Source: Ruminococcus_G sp964621905 (GTDB taxonomy: Bacteria; Bacillota; Clostridia; Lachnospirales; Lachnospiraceae). Taken from it: 64,000 nucleotides of DNA. Positions within the stretch are counted from its first letter, which is position 1; every line of letters begins with the position of its first letter. The DNA lies in NCBI GenBank assembly GCA_964621905.1, contig CAZUNG010000002.1:252382-316381 (forward strand). Direction: 5' to 3'. Position numbers and translations under genes: made by a program. This document shows, piece after piece, positions 15,835-24,053 of the stretch. Below the pieces are notes generated by a model. The model searched no databases and was not told where the DNA came from. It was given only the letters and a program-made list of their open reading frames with translations.

Positions 15835-17160
15835 CTACTCCTTATTCTTTCGTTCTCTGATAATAAATTTAAGCGAAGTGCCACGGAAACCAAATGCATC
15901 GCGGATTCTGTTTTCCAGATATCTCGTATAGGAAAAATGCATCAGCTCCTTATCATTGACAAAGATCACAAAGGTTGGCGGCTTCACTGATACCTGCGTG
16001 ATATAGTAAAGTTTCAGCCGTTTTCCTTTATCCGACGGCGGCTGCTGCAGAGCGACCGCTTCTGTCATGATCTCATTGAGCACACCAGTCTGTACCCTGA
16101 GCGTCTGATTTTCAAGTACCATATCGATGGTGTCAAACAGCTTCGGAAGCCGCTGTCCTGTCTCTGCGGAGATAAACATCAATTCCGCATACGGCATATA
16201 CGCCAGCACTTCTCTTACTTTGTTCGTATATTTGTAGATTGTTTTATCATCCTTCTCAACGGCATCCCACTTATTGACTGCAATGACAATGCCTTTTCCC
16301 CGCTCATGTGCAATCCCTGCAATCTTTGCATCCTGCTCCGTCACGCCCTCCTGCGCATCAATCACCACAATCACCACATCCGCACGTTCCACAGCCGTAA
16401 CCGTACGGATAATACTGTAACGTTCCAATTCTTCCTTGATTTTATTCTTTCTGCGAAGACCCGCCGTATCGATAAAAATATACTCTTTTTGATTCCACAT
16501 GATACTTGTATCGATCGCATCCCTCGTCGTCCCTGCAACATCCGATACAATCACACGGTTTTGCCCCAGAAGTTTGTTGACGATGGAGGATTTCCCCACA
16601 TTCGGTTTTCCCACAATGGCAATATGCGGAATTTCATCCTCTTCCTCTTTCGTGCTCTCTTTGTCAAAATACTGTGTCACGGCATCCAGAAGATCTCCGA
16701 TCCCCAGCTTGGACGCTGCCGAAATCGGCATCGGGTCCCCGATCCCCAGATTATAAAATTCGTAGACGTCCACCATGTATTTGTCAAAATTATCTACTTT
16801 GTTGACCGCCAGCACGACTGGTTTTGCGCTGCGGCGCAGCATATCTGCCACCTTTGCATCAGAATCAACAAGCCCCTGGCGCACGTCCGTAATAAAGAGA
16901 ATCACATCGGCTGTGTCGATCGCGATCTGTGCCTGTTCCCTCATCTGCGACAGAATAATATCACTGCTCTCCGGCTCTATACCGCCGGTATCAATCAGTG
17001 TGAAATGAAAATTCAGCCAGTCTACATCGGCATAAATCCTGTCTCTCGTAACGCCGGGCGTGTCCTTCACGATCGAAATATTCTCTCCTGCCAGCGTGTT
17101 AAAAAGAGTCGATTTCCCCACATTCGGCCGGCCCACAATTGCTACAATCGGTTTGCTCAT
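15835..17160 (-). CDS. der: Der (EngA), double-domain ribosome assembly GTPase
   Basis: An essential GTPase for 50S subunit maturation. It has two tandem G domains: the first begins VGRPNVGKSTLFN (about residue 9), the second VGKPNVGKSSIVN (about residue 180). DTPG/DTAG and NKVD/NKWD motifs are present in each, and a KH-like C-terminal domain follows. The start was set at ATG 17160 (MSKPIVAIVG), 8 nt after GGGAG, giving 441 aa; an in-frame start at 17217 has no ribosome site. The first 62 nt overlap the 3' end of the upstream DUF512 gene. Confidence 0.95.
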   Translation of the reverse strand: MSKPIVAIVGRPNVGKSTLFNTLAGENISIVKDTPGVTRDRIYADVDWLNFHFTLIDTGGIEPESSDIILSQMREQAQIAIDTADVILFITDVRQGLVDSDAKVADMLRRSAKPVVLAVNKVDNFDKYMVDVYEFYNLGIGDPMPISAASKLGIGDLLDAVTQYFDKESTKEEEDEIPHIAIVGKPNVGKSSIVNKLLGQNRVIVSDVAGTTRDAIDTSIMWNQKEYIFIDTAGLRRKNKIKEELERYSIIRTVTAVERADVVIVVIDAQEGVTEQDAKIAGIAHERGKGIVIAVNKWDAVEKDDKTIYKYTNKVREVLAYMPYAELMFISAETGQRLPKLFDTIDMVLENQTLRVQTGVLNEIMTEAVALQQPPSDKGKRLKLYYITQVSVKPPTFVIFVNDKELMHFSYTRYLENRIRDAFGFRGTSLKFIIRERKNKE

Positions 17161-18505
17161 ATATTTGTCTCCCTTTCCTGTCACCATCCGGTGTCTCGCC
17201 CAGTACCGCCCGGACAAACGCCTCCCCGCTCTCCGCTACAATACGCACGTGTACTCCCAGCTTCTCTTCCAGCTGTGATACGGTCACATCATCCAGAAAT
17301 ACATCCTCCCCCGCACGGTGCATACTGCACGGAATCAGCAGTTCTTCTCCCAGATCTTTTCCGGCAAGCTGTGCCATCAGATCCTGTCCCGTCAGCAGAC
17401 CGGACACCGTGATCCTTTCCCCGAAAAAATCATTTCGGACGGGATATATCTGCACTTGTATTCCAGGATATTTCTCTTGTATCATTATAATATATTTTTT
17501 CAGAAAATCATACGGTAATTGCCCGGTTGCTATTGAAATTTTTCGTTTTTTCCCGTTTTTTTTCCGGTTTCTTAACGATTCTTGTATTTCTTCTTTCAGC
17601 AGCCGCAGCATTCCGACGCCATTTTCAAGCTGCAAATACCCGTCGTACCGCTCTGCCTCCGGCAGATCTTCCTGGGCAAGGATATACCATTCATCGCTGC
17701 AGTGAACGAAATGTGTGCCTGATTCTGCCCAGATCTTTTCCTGCCATGCGTGCACAGTTTTTAAAACCTTTACAGCATCCTCTTTTTCGAATGGTTCCAG
17801 GGGGTACAGACCTTCTCTGTACTTAGTCAGACCCACCGGCACGATGGATACACTCTCAAGCAGCGGAAGAAATTGTGTCAGATCACGAATACTCCGCTCC
17901 AGCTCTTCGCCGTCATTCAGTCCTCTGCATAACACAATCTGTCCGTTCATCGTGATTCCCGCATCATAGAGACGCTGTACCTTTTCAAAAATGTCACCTG
18001 CAAAACGGTTGTTCAGCATCTGACAGCGAAGTTTCGGGTTCGTCGTATGAAATGAAATGTTGATCGGCGAAAGATGATAACGGATAATACGGTCGATATC
18101 TTCTCCGGACATATTGGTGAGCGTTACGTAATTTCCCTGCAGAAAAGACAGCCTGGAATCATCATCTTTAAAGTACAGTGTCTCTCTCATCCCCGGAGGC
18201 ATCTGATCGATAAAGCAGAACACGCACCGGTTACTGCAGGACCGATACTGATCCATGAATTCATTTTCAAACACTATGCCAAGATCATCCTCGTATTCTT
18301 TTTCTATTTCCAGTTCCCACTCTTCTCCATCCGGTTTTCGGATCAAAAGCTCCAGCTCTTCTTCATTTGTCAGATAATGATAGTCAAAGACATCTTCCAC
18401 CGCCTGACCGCTGATCTTAAGAAGTTCGTCTCCCGGTTCGATCTGCAGTTCCCATGCGATACTGCCTTTGACAACTTCACGGATAATATGATGTGTTTTT
18501 TTCAT
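17099..18505 (-). CDS. DUF512 / PDZ-containing putative Fe-S oxidoreductase
   Basis: A conserved Firmicutes protein of the TIGR03279/DUF512 family with an N-terminal PDZ-like segment (GSIAWELQIEPGDELLKI). A radical-SAM-like cysteine motif (CSNRCVFCFIDQ, about residue 83) and the DUF512 C-terminal domain follow. Its function is not established. The start was set at ATG 18505 (MKKTHH), 5 nt after GGAGG. The last roughly 20 residues overlap der by 62 nt in another frame and end Cys-rich (DCSNCGPAEC), which is longer than I expect for the family. A frameshift near 17165 or a true long overlap are both possible. Confidence 0.85.
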   Translation of the reverse strand: MKKTHHIIREVVKGSIAWELQIEPGDELLKISGQAVEDVFDYHYLTNEEELELLIRKPDGEEWELEIEKEYEDDLGIVFENEFMDQYRSCSNRCVFCFIDQMPPGMRETLYFKDDDSRLSFLQGNYVTLTNMSGEDIDRIIRYHLSPINISFHTTNPKLRCQMLNNRFAGDIFEKVQRLYDAGITMNGQIVLCRGLNDGEELERSIRDLTQFLPLLESVSIVPVGLTKYREGLYPLEPFEKEDAVKVLKTVHAWQEKIWAESGTHFVHCSDEWYILAQEDLPEAERYDGYLQLENGVGMLRLLKEEIQESLRNRKKNGKKRKISIATGQLPYDFLKKYIIMIQEKYPGIQVQIYPVRNDFFGERITVSGLLTGQDLMAQLAGKDLGEELLIPCSMHRAGEDVFLDDVTVSQLEEKLGVHVRIVAESGEAFVRAVLGETPDGDRKGRQIYEQTDCSNCGPAECGEIDSF

Positions 18506-18554
18506 AGTTTCCTCCATACAGCACCTACTGTTCCTGTCGTATTGCCGCTCTCTC

Positions 18555-18583
18555 ATTATAGAGATCAATTGTTTATCTGTCAA
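18555..18583 (-). promoter_or_regulatory. Promoter of the DUF512-der-plsY-gpsA operon
   Basis: TTGACA (18578-18583) and TATAAT (18555-18560) on the minus strand are both perfect consensus hexamers separated by 17 bp. The predicted leader is about 43 nt before the ATG at 18505. Confidence 0.85.
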
Positions 18584-18647
18584 TCCGGCTGTGCGGTCTG
18601 CCTTTGCCTTTTTTTACTTTGTTTTTACATAATTCTTCAAATTCCTT

Positions 18648-18675
18648 GACTGTGATACAGGGCAGGTGATATAAA
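18648..18675 (+). promoter_or_regulatory. Promoter of prs
   Basis: TTGACT (18648-18653) and TATAAA (18670-18675) with a 16-bp spacer lie 56 bp before the prs start codon, divergent from the DUF512 operon promoter. Confidence 0.65.
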
Positions 18676-18730
18676 TATAAAGTACACGTACGTACCGAAG
18701 AATGTTTACATAGATAGATGGAGGTAACTC

Positions 18731-19903
18731 ATGGTAAACTTAGATTTACTAAAAAAATCTATTCCGGTCGCACCGCTGAAAATCGCAGCCCTGCCAGGCT
18801 GCGAGCGTTTATCCGAAACCGTTGATCATCATCTGGCGGAATATCGCCAGATCCTCGCAGCAGAAAAATCAGGACTTCCTCTCGCAGGCTATATCGAGGA
18901 TTCTTTCCTGATCGAGTGTGAATGTCCGCGTTTCGGCACCGGAGAGGCTAAAGGCCGTATTAAAGACTCTGTCCGCGGAACAGATCTGTTCATTATGTGT
19001 GATGTGCTGAACTACAGCATGACATATACGGTCTGCGGATATGAAAATCATATGTCGCCGGACGATCATTTTCAGAACCTGAAGCGCATCATTTCCGCTG
19101 CCACCGGAAAAGCCCACCGTATCAATGTCATCATGCCGTTCTTATACGAGAGCCGGCAGCACAAGCGTTCTCAGCGGGAATCTCTGGACTGTGCGCTTGC
19201 CCTGAAAGAGCTTTCTGATATGGGGGTATCCAACATCATAACATTTGATGCACATGACCCCAGAGTGCAGAATGCGATTCCGCTGAAAGGGTTTGACAAT
19301 TATATGCCGACGTACCAGTTCCTGCAGGCACTTGTCAGTTCTGTACCGGATTTGATGCTTGACAATGAACATCTGATGATTATCAGCCCGGATGAAGGCG
19401 CCATGAACAGGGCTGTATATTTTTCCAATGTACTCGGTGTGGATATGGGCATGTTCTATAAACGCCGGGACTACTCAACTGTGGTAAACGGCAAAAATCC
19501 GATCGTTGCCCATGAATTTCTCGGAGATTCCGTCGAAGGAAAAGATGTCATCATCATTGATGATATGATTTCTTCCGGGGAAAGCATGCTGGACGTCGCC
19601 AAACAGGTAAAACAAAGAAAAGCAAACCGCGTCTTTATCTGCACCACGTTCGGACTGTTCACGGAAGGGCTTGAAAAGTTTGACGAGTATCACAGACAGG
19701 GATGTATCGAGAAAGTGGTCACCACCGATCTCACATACCGTCCCCCGGAACTGCTTTCCCGTCCGTATTACGAAGAAGCCCGCATGGGCAAATATCTGGC
19801 GAGTATTATCGATATTCTAAACCATGATGTATCTGTAGAAAAAGTCCGTTCTACCACTTCCAAGATCACGCAGCTGCTTGAAAGTCATCAGTCTGTAAAA
19901 TAA
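18731..19903 (+). CDS. prs: Ribose-phosphate pyrophosphokinase (PRPP synthase), long form
   Basis: It makes PRPP from ribose-5-phosphate and ATP for nucleotide, His and Trp synthesis. The PRPP-binding loop VIIIDDMISSGESM and the N-terminal half motif NVIMPFLYESRQHKR are clear. At 390 aa it is about 70 residues longer than the E. coli enzyme, a form seen in Lachnospiraceae and relatives. ATG 18731 is 5 nt after GGAGGT. It is a monocistronic unit with its own promoter and a terminator at 19908-19954. Confidence 0.92.
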   Translation: MVNLDLLKKSIPVAPLKIAALPGCERLSETVDHHLAEYRQILAAEKSGLPLAGYIEDSFLIECECPRFGTGEAKGRIKDSVRGTDLFIMCDVLNYSMTYTVCGYENHMSPDDHFQNLKRIISAATGKAHRINVIMPFLYESRQHKRSQRESLDCALALKELSDMGVSNIITFDAHDPRVQNAIPLKGFDNYMPTYQFLQALVSSVPDLMLDNEHLMIISPDEGAMNRAVYFSNVLGVDMGMFYKRRDYSTVVNGKNPIVAHEFLGDSVEGKDVIIIDDMISSGESMLDVAKQVKQRKANRVFICTTFGLFTEGLEKFDEYHRQGCIEKVVTTDLTYRPPELLSRPYYEEARMGKYLASIIDILNHDVSVEKVRSTTSKITQLLESHQSVK

Positions 19904-19907
19904 TAAA

Positions 19908-19954
19908 CTCCGGGTACACAAAAGACAAACGTCTTGGGTGTCCCCGGAGCTTTT
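19908..19954. terminator. Terminator after prs, shared with pgeF
   Basis: CTCCGGG at 19908-19914 pairs with CCCGGAG at 19943-19949, extended by ACAC/GTGT, and is followed by TTTT at 19951. It sits between convergent prs and pgeF and reaches the pgeF stop codon at 19953. Confidence 0.75.
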
Positions 19955-20822
19955 ACATCGCAGGACCATCGTGGCTGATCCCCAGAAATGCGGCAAGATT
20001 TCCGCGTTCTCCTTTTGACGCACGGTGCGAAAACAGGAACTGCGGATTACAGCATGTACACAGATTCGGACCCGAAATATGATCCTTCATTACCCCCGCC
20101 TGCATAAAATTATAACTGCAGGCTTTCCACAGGTCCAGCTGATACTTTCCATTCTTTTTATCCACAATCATATCCCGGTACTGTGCTGCAGGATACGCCT
20201 CTTTAAACATGAATGCCACATCCTCACTGACCTCGTAACAATCCTGGCAGATCGAAGGCCCGATAGCTGCAATCACGTCTTTTGGATTCGTCCCATACGC
20301 ATGTTTCATAGCCTTGAGCGTCGCCTTTGCGATATTGGAGACCGTTCCTTTCCATCCGGAATGTGACAGTCCCACCGCCTGATGTACGGGATCTACAAGA
20401 TAAAGCGGCACGCAGTCCGCATAAAACGTAGCCAGCATGATGCCGGGAACATTCGTGACCAGTCCATCCACCTCTGTATAATCCCTGTCTTTCACCAGTC
20501 CTTTTCCGCGGTCTTTTTCCGTCACAACCCGCACATTCGCCGTATGTGTCTGATCAGAGCAGACAATATCCTCTGTCCGAAATCCGACTGCTTCTGCGAT
20601 CCTCCGAAAGTTTTCTCTTACATTCTCTTCCCGGTCTCCCCGTGTGAAACTCAGATTCATGGAACTTAAAACCCCTTCACTGACTCCTCCGAACCGCGTC
20701 GTAAACGCATGTCTGACAAACGGAACCGCAGAAAGCATCGGCCATGTCAGATAGCAGAGTTCCCCTTTATGATTGACTGTCATTTTTTCTTCTTTTGCAT
20801 GATGCCATTTTATTTCCAGCAC
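19953..20822 (-). CDS. pgeF: Polyphenol-oxidase-family purine nucleosidase/phosphorylase (YlmD/PgeF)
   Basis: A member of the DUF152/laccase-domain family, now known to act on purine nucleosides and, in some bacteria, to edit peptidoglycan precursors. The zinc-site residues are visible: HAFTTRFGGVS, SDQTHTANV, ADCVPLYLVDP, GLSHSGWKGT and ICQDCYEV. Length 289 aa is typical. The start is GTG 20822, 5 nt after AGGAGG; the next in-frame ATG is 14 codons in. It is the last gene of the rplS-lepB-rbgA-rnhB-yraN operon. Confidence 0.9.
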   Translation of the reverse strand: MLEIKWHHAKEEKMTVNHKGELCYLTWPMLSAVPFVRHAFTTRFGGVSEGVLSSMNLSFTRGDREENVRENFRRIAEAVGFRTEDIVCSDQTHTANVRVVTEKDRGKGLVKDRDYTEVDGLVTNVPGIMLATFYADCVPLYLVDPVHQAVGLSHSGWKGTVSNIAKATLKAMKHAYGTNPKDVIAAIGPSICQDCYEVSEDVAFMFKEAYPAAQYRDMIVDKKNGKYQLDLWKACSYNFMQAGVMKDHISGPNLCTCCNPQFLFSHRASKGERGNLAAFLGISHDGPAM

Positions 20823-20891
20823 TTTTTCCTCCTATGCCGCACTTGCTGCGGCTCAGATCAGGGATGGGTGAACGTTTTTCTTTCAACCTTT

Positions 20892-21245
20892 TCACCTCTG
20901 ATATTCAAATGCATTTTCATATATTTTGATCGTTTCTCCCAGAATCGCTACCACGTCAAACCGGCAGTCCTTCTCCATCGGCAGCCCGTGTTCTGCCAGA
21001 TACCAGGCGGCAGCTTTCGATATTCTCCGCTGCTTCTGCCATCCAACGGCGTCTTCCGGGAATCCGCTTTTTACGGAAGAGCGGTATTTAACCTCAACAA
21101 AGATCAGAACCCCGTCTTTCCATGCGATCAGATCGATCTCTCCTGTCCGGCACCGGTAATTTCTTTCCAGAATCCGATACCCTAGAAGCTTTAGTTTTTC
21201 TGCAGCCATTTCCTCTTTTTGACTGCCCAGCATACGTCTGTTCAT
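20892..21245 (-). CDS. YraN/UPF0102 family nuclease-like protein
   Basis: A 117-aa protein with a restriction-endonuclease-like fold. The active-site pattern GEIDLIAWKDGVLIFVEVK (D-x(n)-E-V-K) is intact, preceded by GYRILERNYRCR. The family is conserved in bacteria and usually lies beside rnhB, as here (33 nt downstream). Its physiological substrate is not settled; a DNA repair or processing role is assumed from the fold. Confidence 0.9.
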   Translation of the reverse strand: MNRRMLGSQKEEMAAEKLKLLGYRILERNYRCRTGEIDLIAWKDGVLIFVEVKYRSSVKSGFPEDAVGWQKQRRISKAAAWYLAEHGLPMEKDCRFDVVAILGETIKIYENAFEYQR

Positions 21246-21278
21246 ATTTCCTCCGCCTGTCCCCCGGCGTCGGTGGTC

Positions 21279-22040
21279 TTACGATGATATGAAATTTTTA
21301 ATGAATGACTTCCTGTGAATCGGCGTCGGACCAAGCTCCTTAAGAGCCGCAATATGTGAAGCTGAACCATAACCCTTATTCGAGGCAAACCCATATCCCG
21401 GCAGCACTTTGTCATACTCTGTCATCAGCCTGTCCCTTGTAACTTTCGCAACAATGCTCGCGGCTGCTATGGAGATACTTTTTGCATCCCCCTTAATGAT
21501 CGGAACCTGCGGCAAATCCACCTCCGGTATCGTCACCGCATCATTCAGCAAGATCTGCGGAACGACGGCAAGCTTTTTGACCGCTTCGCGCATCGCTTCA
21601 TAGGTGGCCTGCAAAATGTTGATCTCATCAATCCTGGCGGGTGAATCATAACCGATCCCTACAGCTACCGCCTCCCGCATGATCACTTCGTACAGCTCTT
21701 CACGCTTTGCAGCACTCAGCTGCTTGGAATCATTCACATAAAGGATTCCACAGTCCGGAGGCAGTATGACCGCCGCAGCAACCACAGGGCCTGCCAACGG
21801 TCCTCTGCCGACTTCGTCAATCCCGCACACATAGCCGAGATGCTCGTATTTGCGCTCATACACTTTCATCTGCTCAGTCCTTGTGAGTTCTGCTCTGTAC
21901 TTTTCCTGCTGCCTGCGAATGCGAGCCAGAAGCGTCTGCACACCCGCGCGGCCGTCCTGGGCATATTTCTGAAGCAGCGGCTCCCGTTCTCCAGGCGCCG
22001 CTGCTTCCAGTTCTTTTTTTATCTCCGTGATCGTTTTCAT
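21279..22040 (-). CDS. rnhB: Ribonuclease HII
   Basis: It cleaves RNA in RNA-DNA hybrids and single ribonucleotides in DNA. Catalytic D75 and E76 lie in CGIDEVGRGPLAGPVVAAA; YVNDSKQLSAAKREEL and SIAAASIVAKVTRDRLM carry the other conserved acidic and helix residues. It has an N-terminal helical extension of about 70 residues as in Bacillus-type RNase HII (253 aa in total). Its first codons overlap the end of rbgA by 4 nt, implying translational coupling. Confidence 0.96.
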   Translation of the reverse strand: MKTITEIKKELEAAAPGEREPLLQKYAQDGRAGVQTLLARIRRQQEKYRAELTRTEQMKVYERKYEHLGYVCGIDEVGRGPLAGPVVAAAVILPPDCGILYVNDSKQLSAAKREELYEVIMREAVAVGIGYDSPARIDEINILQATYEAMREAVKKLAVVPQILLNDAVTIPEVDLPQVPIIKGDAKSISIAAASIVAKVTRDRLMTEYDKVLPGYGFASNKGYGSASHIAALKELGPTPIHRKSFIKNFISS

Positions 22041-22918
22041 ATTTTCTCCTGCACCGCGCCCGTTGCCGGCCCTGTCAGGGATGGATATTCCAGCGTAATC
22101 CGTCCGATTTTTCCATTGCGGAACTCTTCCAATACCATTTTGGCAGCCTTCTCATAATCAAGCTCCTGTCCCTTTAACAGGCATTGGCGTTTTACCGCAA
22201 TCCGTTCCAGCATTTTCACGGGATCTTCTGTTTCCTCAATCTCATACCGTTTCGCCACAATCCCTTCGTAATGTTCATGCAGCATGTTCAAAAGCTCCAG
22301 CGCAAGCTCTTCCGCATTGACTACTTCTTCCTTGATGGACCCAATCATCGCCAGCTTAACCCCGACACTCTGATCCTCAAATTTCGGCCAGAGAATCCCC
22401 GGAGTATCGAGAAGTTCCAGGCTTTTATTCAGGCGGATCCACTGCTTTCCCTTGGTAACTCCCGGTTTATTTCCGGTTTTCGTACATGCTTTTCCGGCAT
22501 AAGAGTTAATAAAGGTAGATTTTCCGACATTTGGAATCCCCACCACCATGGCGCGGATCGGACGGTTTTTTATCCCTCTTCTCCTGTCACGCTCTATCTT
22601 TTCCCTGCAGGCCTCCTGGATCACTCCATTGATGGACTTGAGGCCACCGCCGCTTCGGGAATTCACTTTAACCGCATAAAAACCTTTGTTTCTGAAGTAT
22701 TCAGACCACTGTTCATTAGACCGTTCATCCGCCAGATCTGACTTGTTCAAAAGGATCAGGCGCGCCTTATTTCTGCCCAGATCATCAATGTCCGGATTCC
22801 GGCTCGAAAGCGGGATTCGGGCATCAACAAGCTCTATGATCAGGTCAATCAGCTTAATATCTTCCTGCATCATACGCTTTGCTTTCGTCATATGCCCCGG
22901 ATACCACTGTAAATTCAT
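22037..22918 (-). CDS. rbgA: RbgA/YlqF, ribosome biogenesis GTPase
   Basis: A circularly permuted GTPase needed for late 50S assembly. The G motifs appear in permuted order: LLNKSDLAD (G4, about residue 55), then VVGIPNVGKSTFIN (G1, about residue 120), then LLDTPGILWPKF (G3). The N-terminal WYPGHMTKAKRMM is the family hallmark. Length is 293 aa. It lies between lepB and rnhB with a 4-nt overlap to rnhB, in an operon that begins with the ribosomal protein gene rplS. Confidence 0.96.
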   Translation of the reverse strand: MNLQWYPGHMTKAKRMMQEDIKLIDLIIELVDARIPLSSRNPDIDDLGRNKARLILLNKSDLADERSNEQWSEYFRNKGFYAVKVNSRSGGGLKSINGVIQEACREKIERDRRRGIKNRPIRAMVVGIPNVGKSTFINSYAGKACTKTGNKPGVTKGKQWIRLNKSLELLDTPGILWPKFEDQSVGVKLAMIGSIKEEVVNAEELALELLNMLHEHYEGIVAKRYEIEETEDPVKMLERIAVKRQCLLKGQELDYEKAAKMVLEEFRNGKIGRITLEYPSLTGPATGAVQEKI

Positions 22919-22933
22919 ATCGTTACCTCAATT

Positions 22934-23500
22934 CTATACAAAACCCAGTTTACTCATCGGCGAGATCACAAACCAGAGTTTTCCAATAATATTTTCGCGT
23001 TTTACATTACCCATATCTGCAAACCGGCTGTCCACACTGCTGTTGCGGTTGTCCCCCAGCACAAAGTATTCATCGCTGGCAAGTTTGATCTCCTCCTCGG
23101 CCAGCCCGGGATTCGTAATCGCAGGAAGATTTCTCTGTTCCACATAAGTCTCCCCGTTGATCAGAATCGTTCCATCCTTAATCTGGATCGTATCCCCCGG
23201 GACACCAATCACTCTCTTGATATGGGTGCTCGCCTTTACATCACTGCTCGTGCGAAAAGCAATCACATCCCCCCGTTTCGGGGTACTCACCCTGTAAATC
23301 GCTTTGTCTACAAGAAACTTGTCTCCCGCCGAGAATGTCGGATCCATCGAACCTTCCTGCATCGCAACTGTCTGGCAGAACATCATGGACAGCAATGCGG
23401 CCAGACCGATTGTGAGCGCAATCTCAAGGATCCAAACAAGTACTCTTTTTAATTTCGTCTGCGCAAAATAATCTCTTACGTATCTTAAATTGACTTCCAT
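22934..23500 (-). CDS. lepB: Type I signal peptidase
   Basis: It removes signal peptides from exported proteins. It has one N-terminal membrane segment (about residues 20-43), catalytic S51 in MQEGSMDPTF and K95 in HIKRVIGVPGDTI, and the FVLGDNRNSSVDSR box near the end. The start was set at ATG 23500 (MEVNLRYVR), after a GAGG site, giving 188 aa. An in-frame start at 23536 would run into the hairpin between rplS and lepB. The gene order rplS-lepB-rbgA-rnhB is common in Clostridia. Confidence 0.95.
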   Translation of the reverse strand: MEVNLRYVRDYFAQTKLKRVLVWILEIALTIGLAALLSMMFCQTVAMQEGSMDPTFSAGDKFLVDKAIYRVSTPKRGDVIAFRTSSDVKASTHIKRVIGVPGDTIQIKDGTILINGETYVEQRNLPAITNPGLAEEEIKLASDEYFVLGDNRNSSVDSRFADMGNVKRENIIGKLWFVISPMSKLGFV

Positions 23501-23526
23501 TAAATTTTTTCCTCTTGTATGCGGAA

Positions 23527-23559
23527 ACAGGGACAAACTACAACTGTAATTGTCCCTGT
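23527..23559. terminator. Hairpin between rplS and lepB
   Basis: ACAGGGACAA (23527-23536) pairs perfectly with TTGTCCCTGT (23550-23559) around a 13-nt loop. On the minus strand only TTT follows, so it is probably a partial terminator that lets rplS be expressed above lepB and the genes beyond. Confidence 0.55.
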
Positions 23560-23569
23560 CTAACTTCCA

Positions 23570-23917
23570 TTATTTGACTAATTCTTTCACCTTTGCAGCT
23601 TTACCGACACGTCCTCTTAAGTAGTACAGTTTCGCACGTCTTACTTTACCGCGTCTTACGACTTCGATCTTTTCTACGTTCGGTGAGTGCAGCGGCCATG
23701 TTTTTTCAACGCCGATACCGTTAGAATTCTTTCTCACTGTGAAAGTTTCACGGCTGCTTCCGCCCTGACGCTTCAGTACAACACCTTCGAAAATCTGAAT
23801 TCTTTCACGGTTTCCCTCTTTGATTTTACCGTGTACTCTCACCGTATCACCTACATGGAATTCCGGAACTTCAGCTTTCATCTGCGCTGCTTCAATGTTT
23901 TTGATAATGTCGTTCAT
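23570..23917 (-). CDS. rplS: 50S ribosomal protein L19
   Basis: A 115-aa ribosomal protein at the 30S-50S interface. Signatures are FHVGDTVRVHGKIKEGNRERIQIFEG, RESFTVRKNSNGIGVEKTWPLHSP and KVRRAKLYYLRGRVGKAAKVKE. ATG 23917 is preceded by AAAGGAGAAGAAAG. It is the first gene of its operon, with a good promoter at 24002-24030 and a leader of about 78 nt that could hold an L19 autoregulatory structure; I did not resolve a specific fold. Confidence 0.97.
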   Translation of the reverse strand: MNDIIKNIEAAQMKAEVPEFHVGDTVRVHGKIKEGNRERIQIFEGVVLKRQGGSSRETFTVRKNSNGIGVEKTWPLHSPNVEKIEVVRRGKVRRAKLYYLRGRVGKAAKVKELVK

Positions 23918-24001
23918 GATCTTTCTTCTCCTTTGATTCTCTGGATGTTCTTAATACGTTTTGTAACAGAGGACCATCTCGTTTTCTTCACAACGGATTA
24001 A

Positions 24002-24030
24002 ATTATACTATACAATCATGATTTTTGCAA
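24002..24030 (-). promoter_or_regulatory. Promoter of the rplS operon
   Basis: On the minus strand TTGCAA (24025-24030) and TATAAT (24002-24007) have a 17-bp spacer. The start near 23995 gives a leader of about 78 nt. Confidence 0.75.
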
Positions 24031-24053
24031 GTTTTTCTTTTACGCCCAATCCC

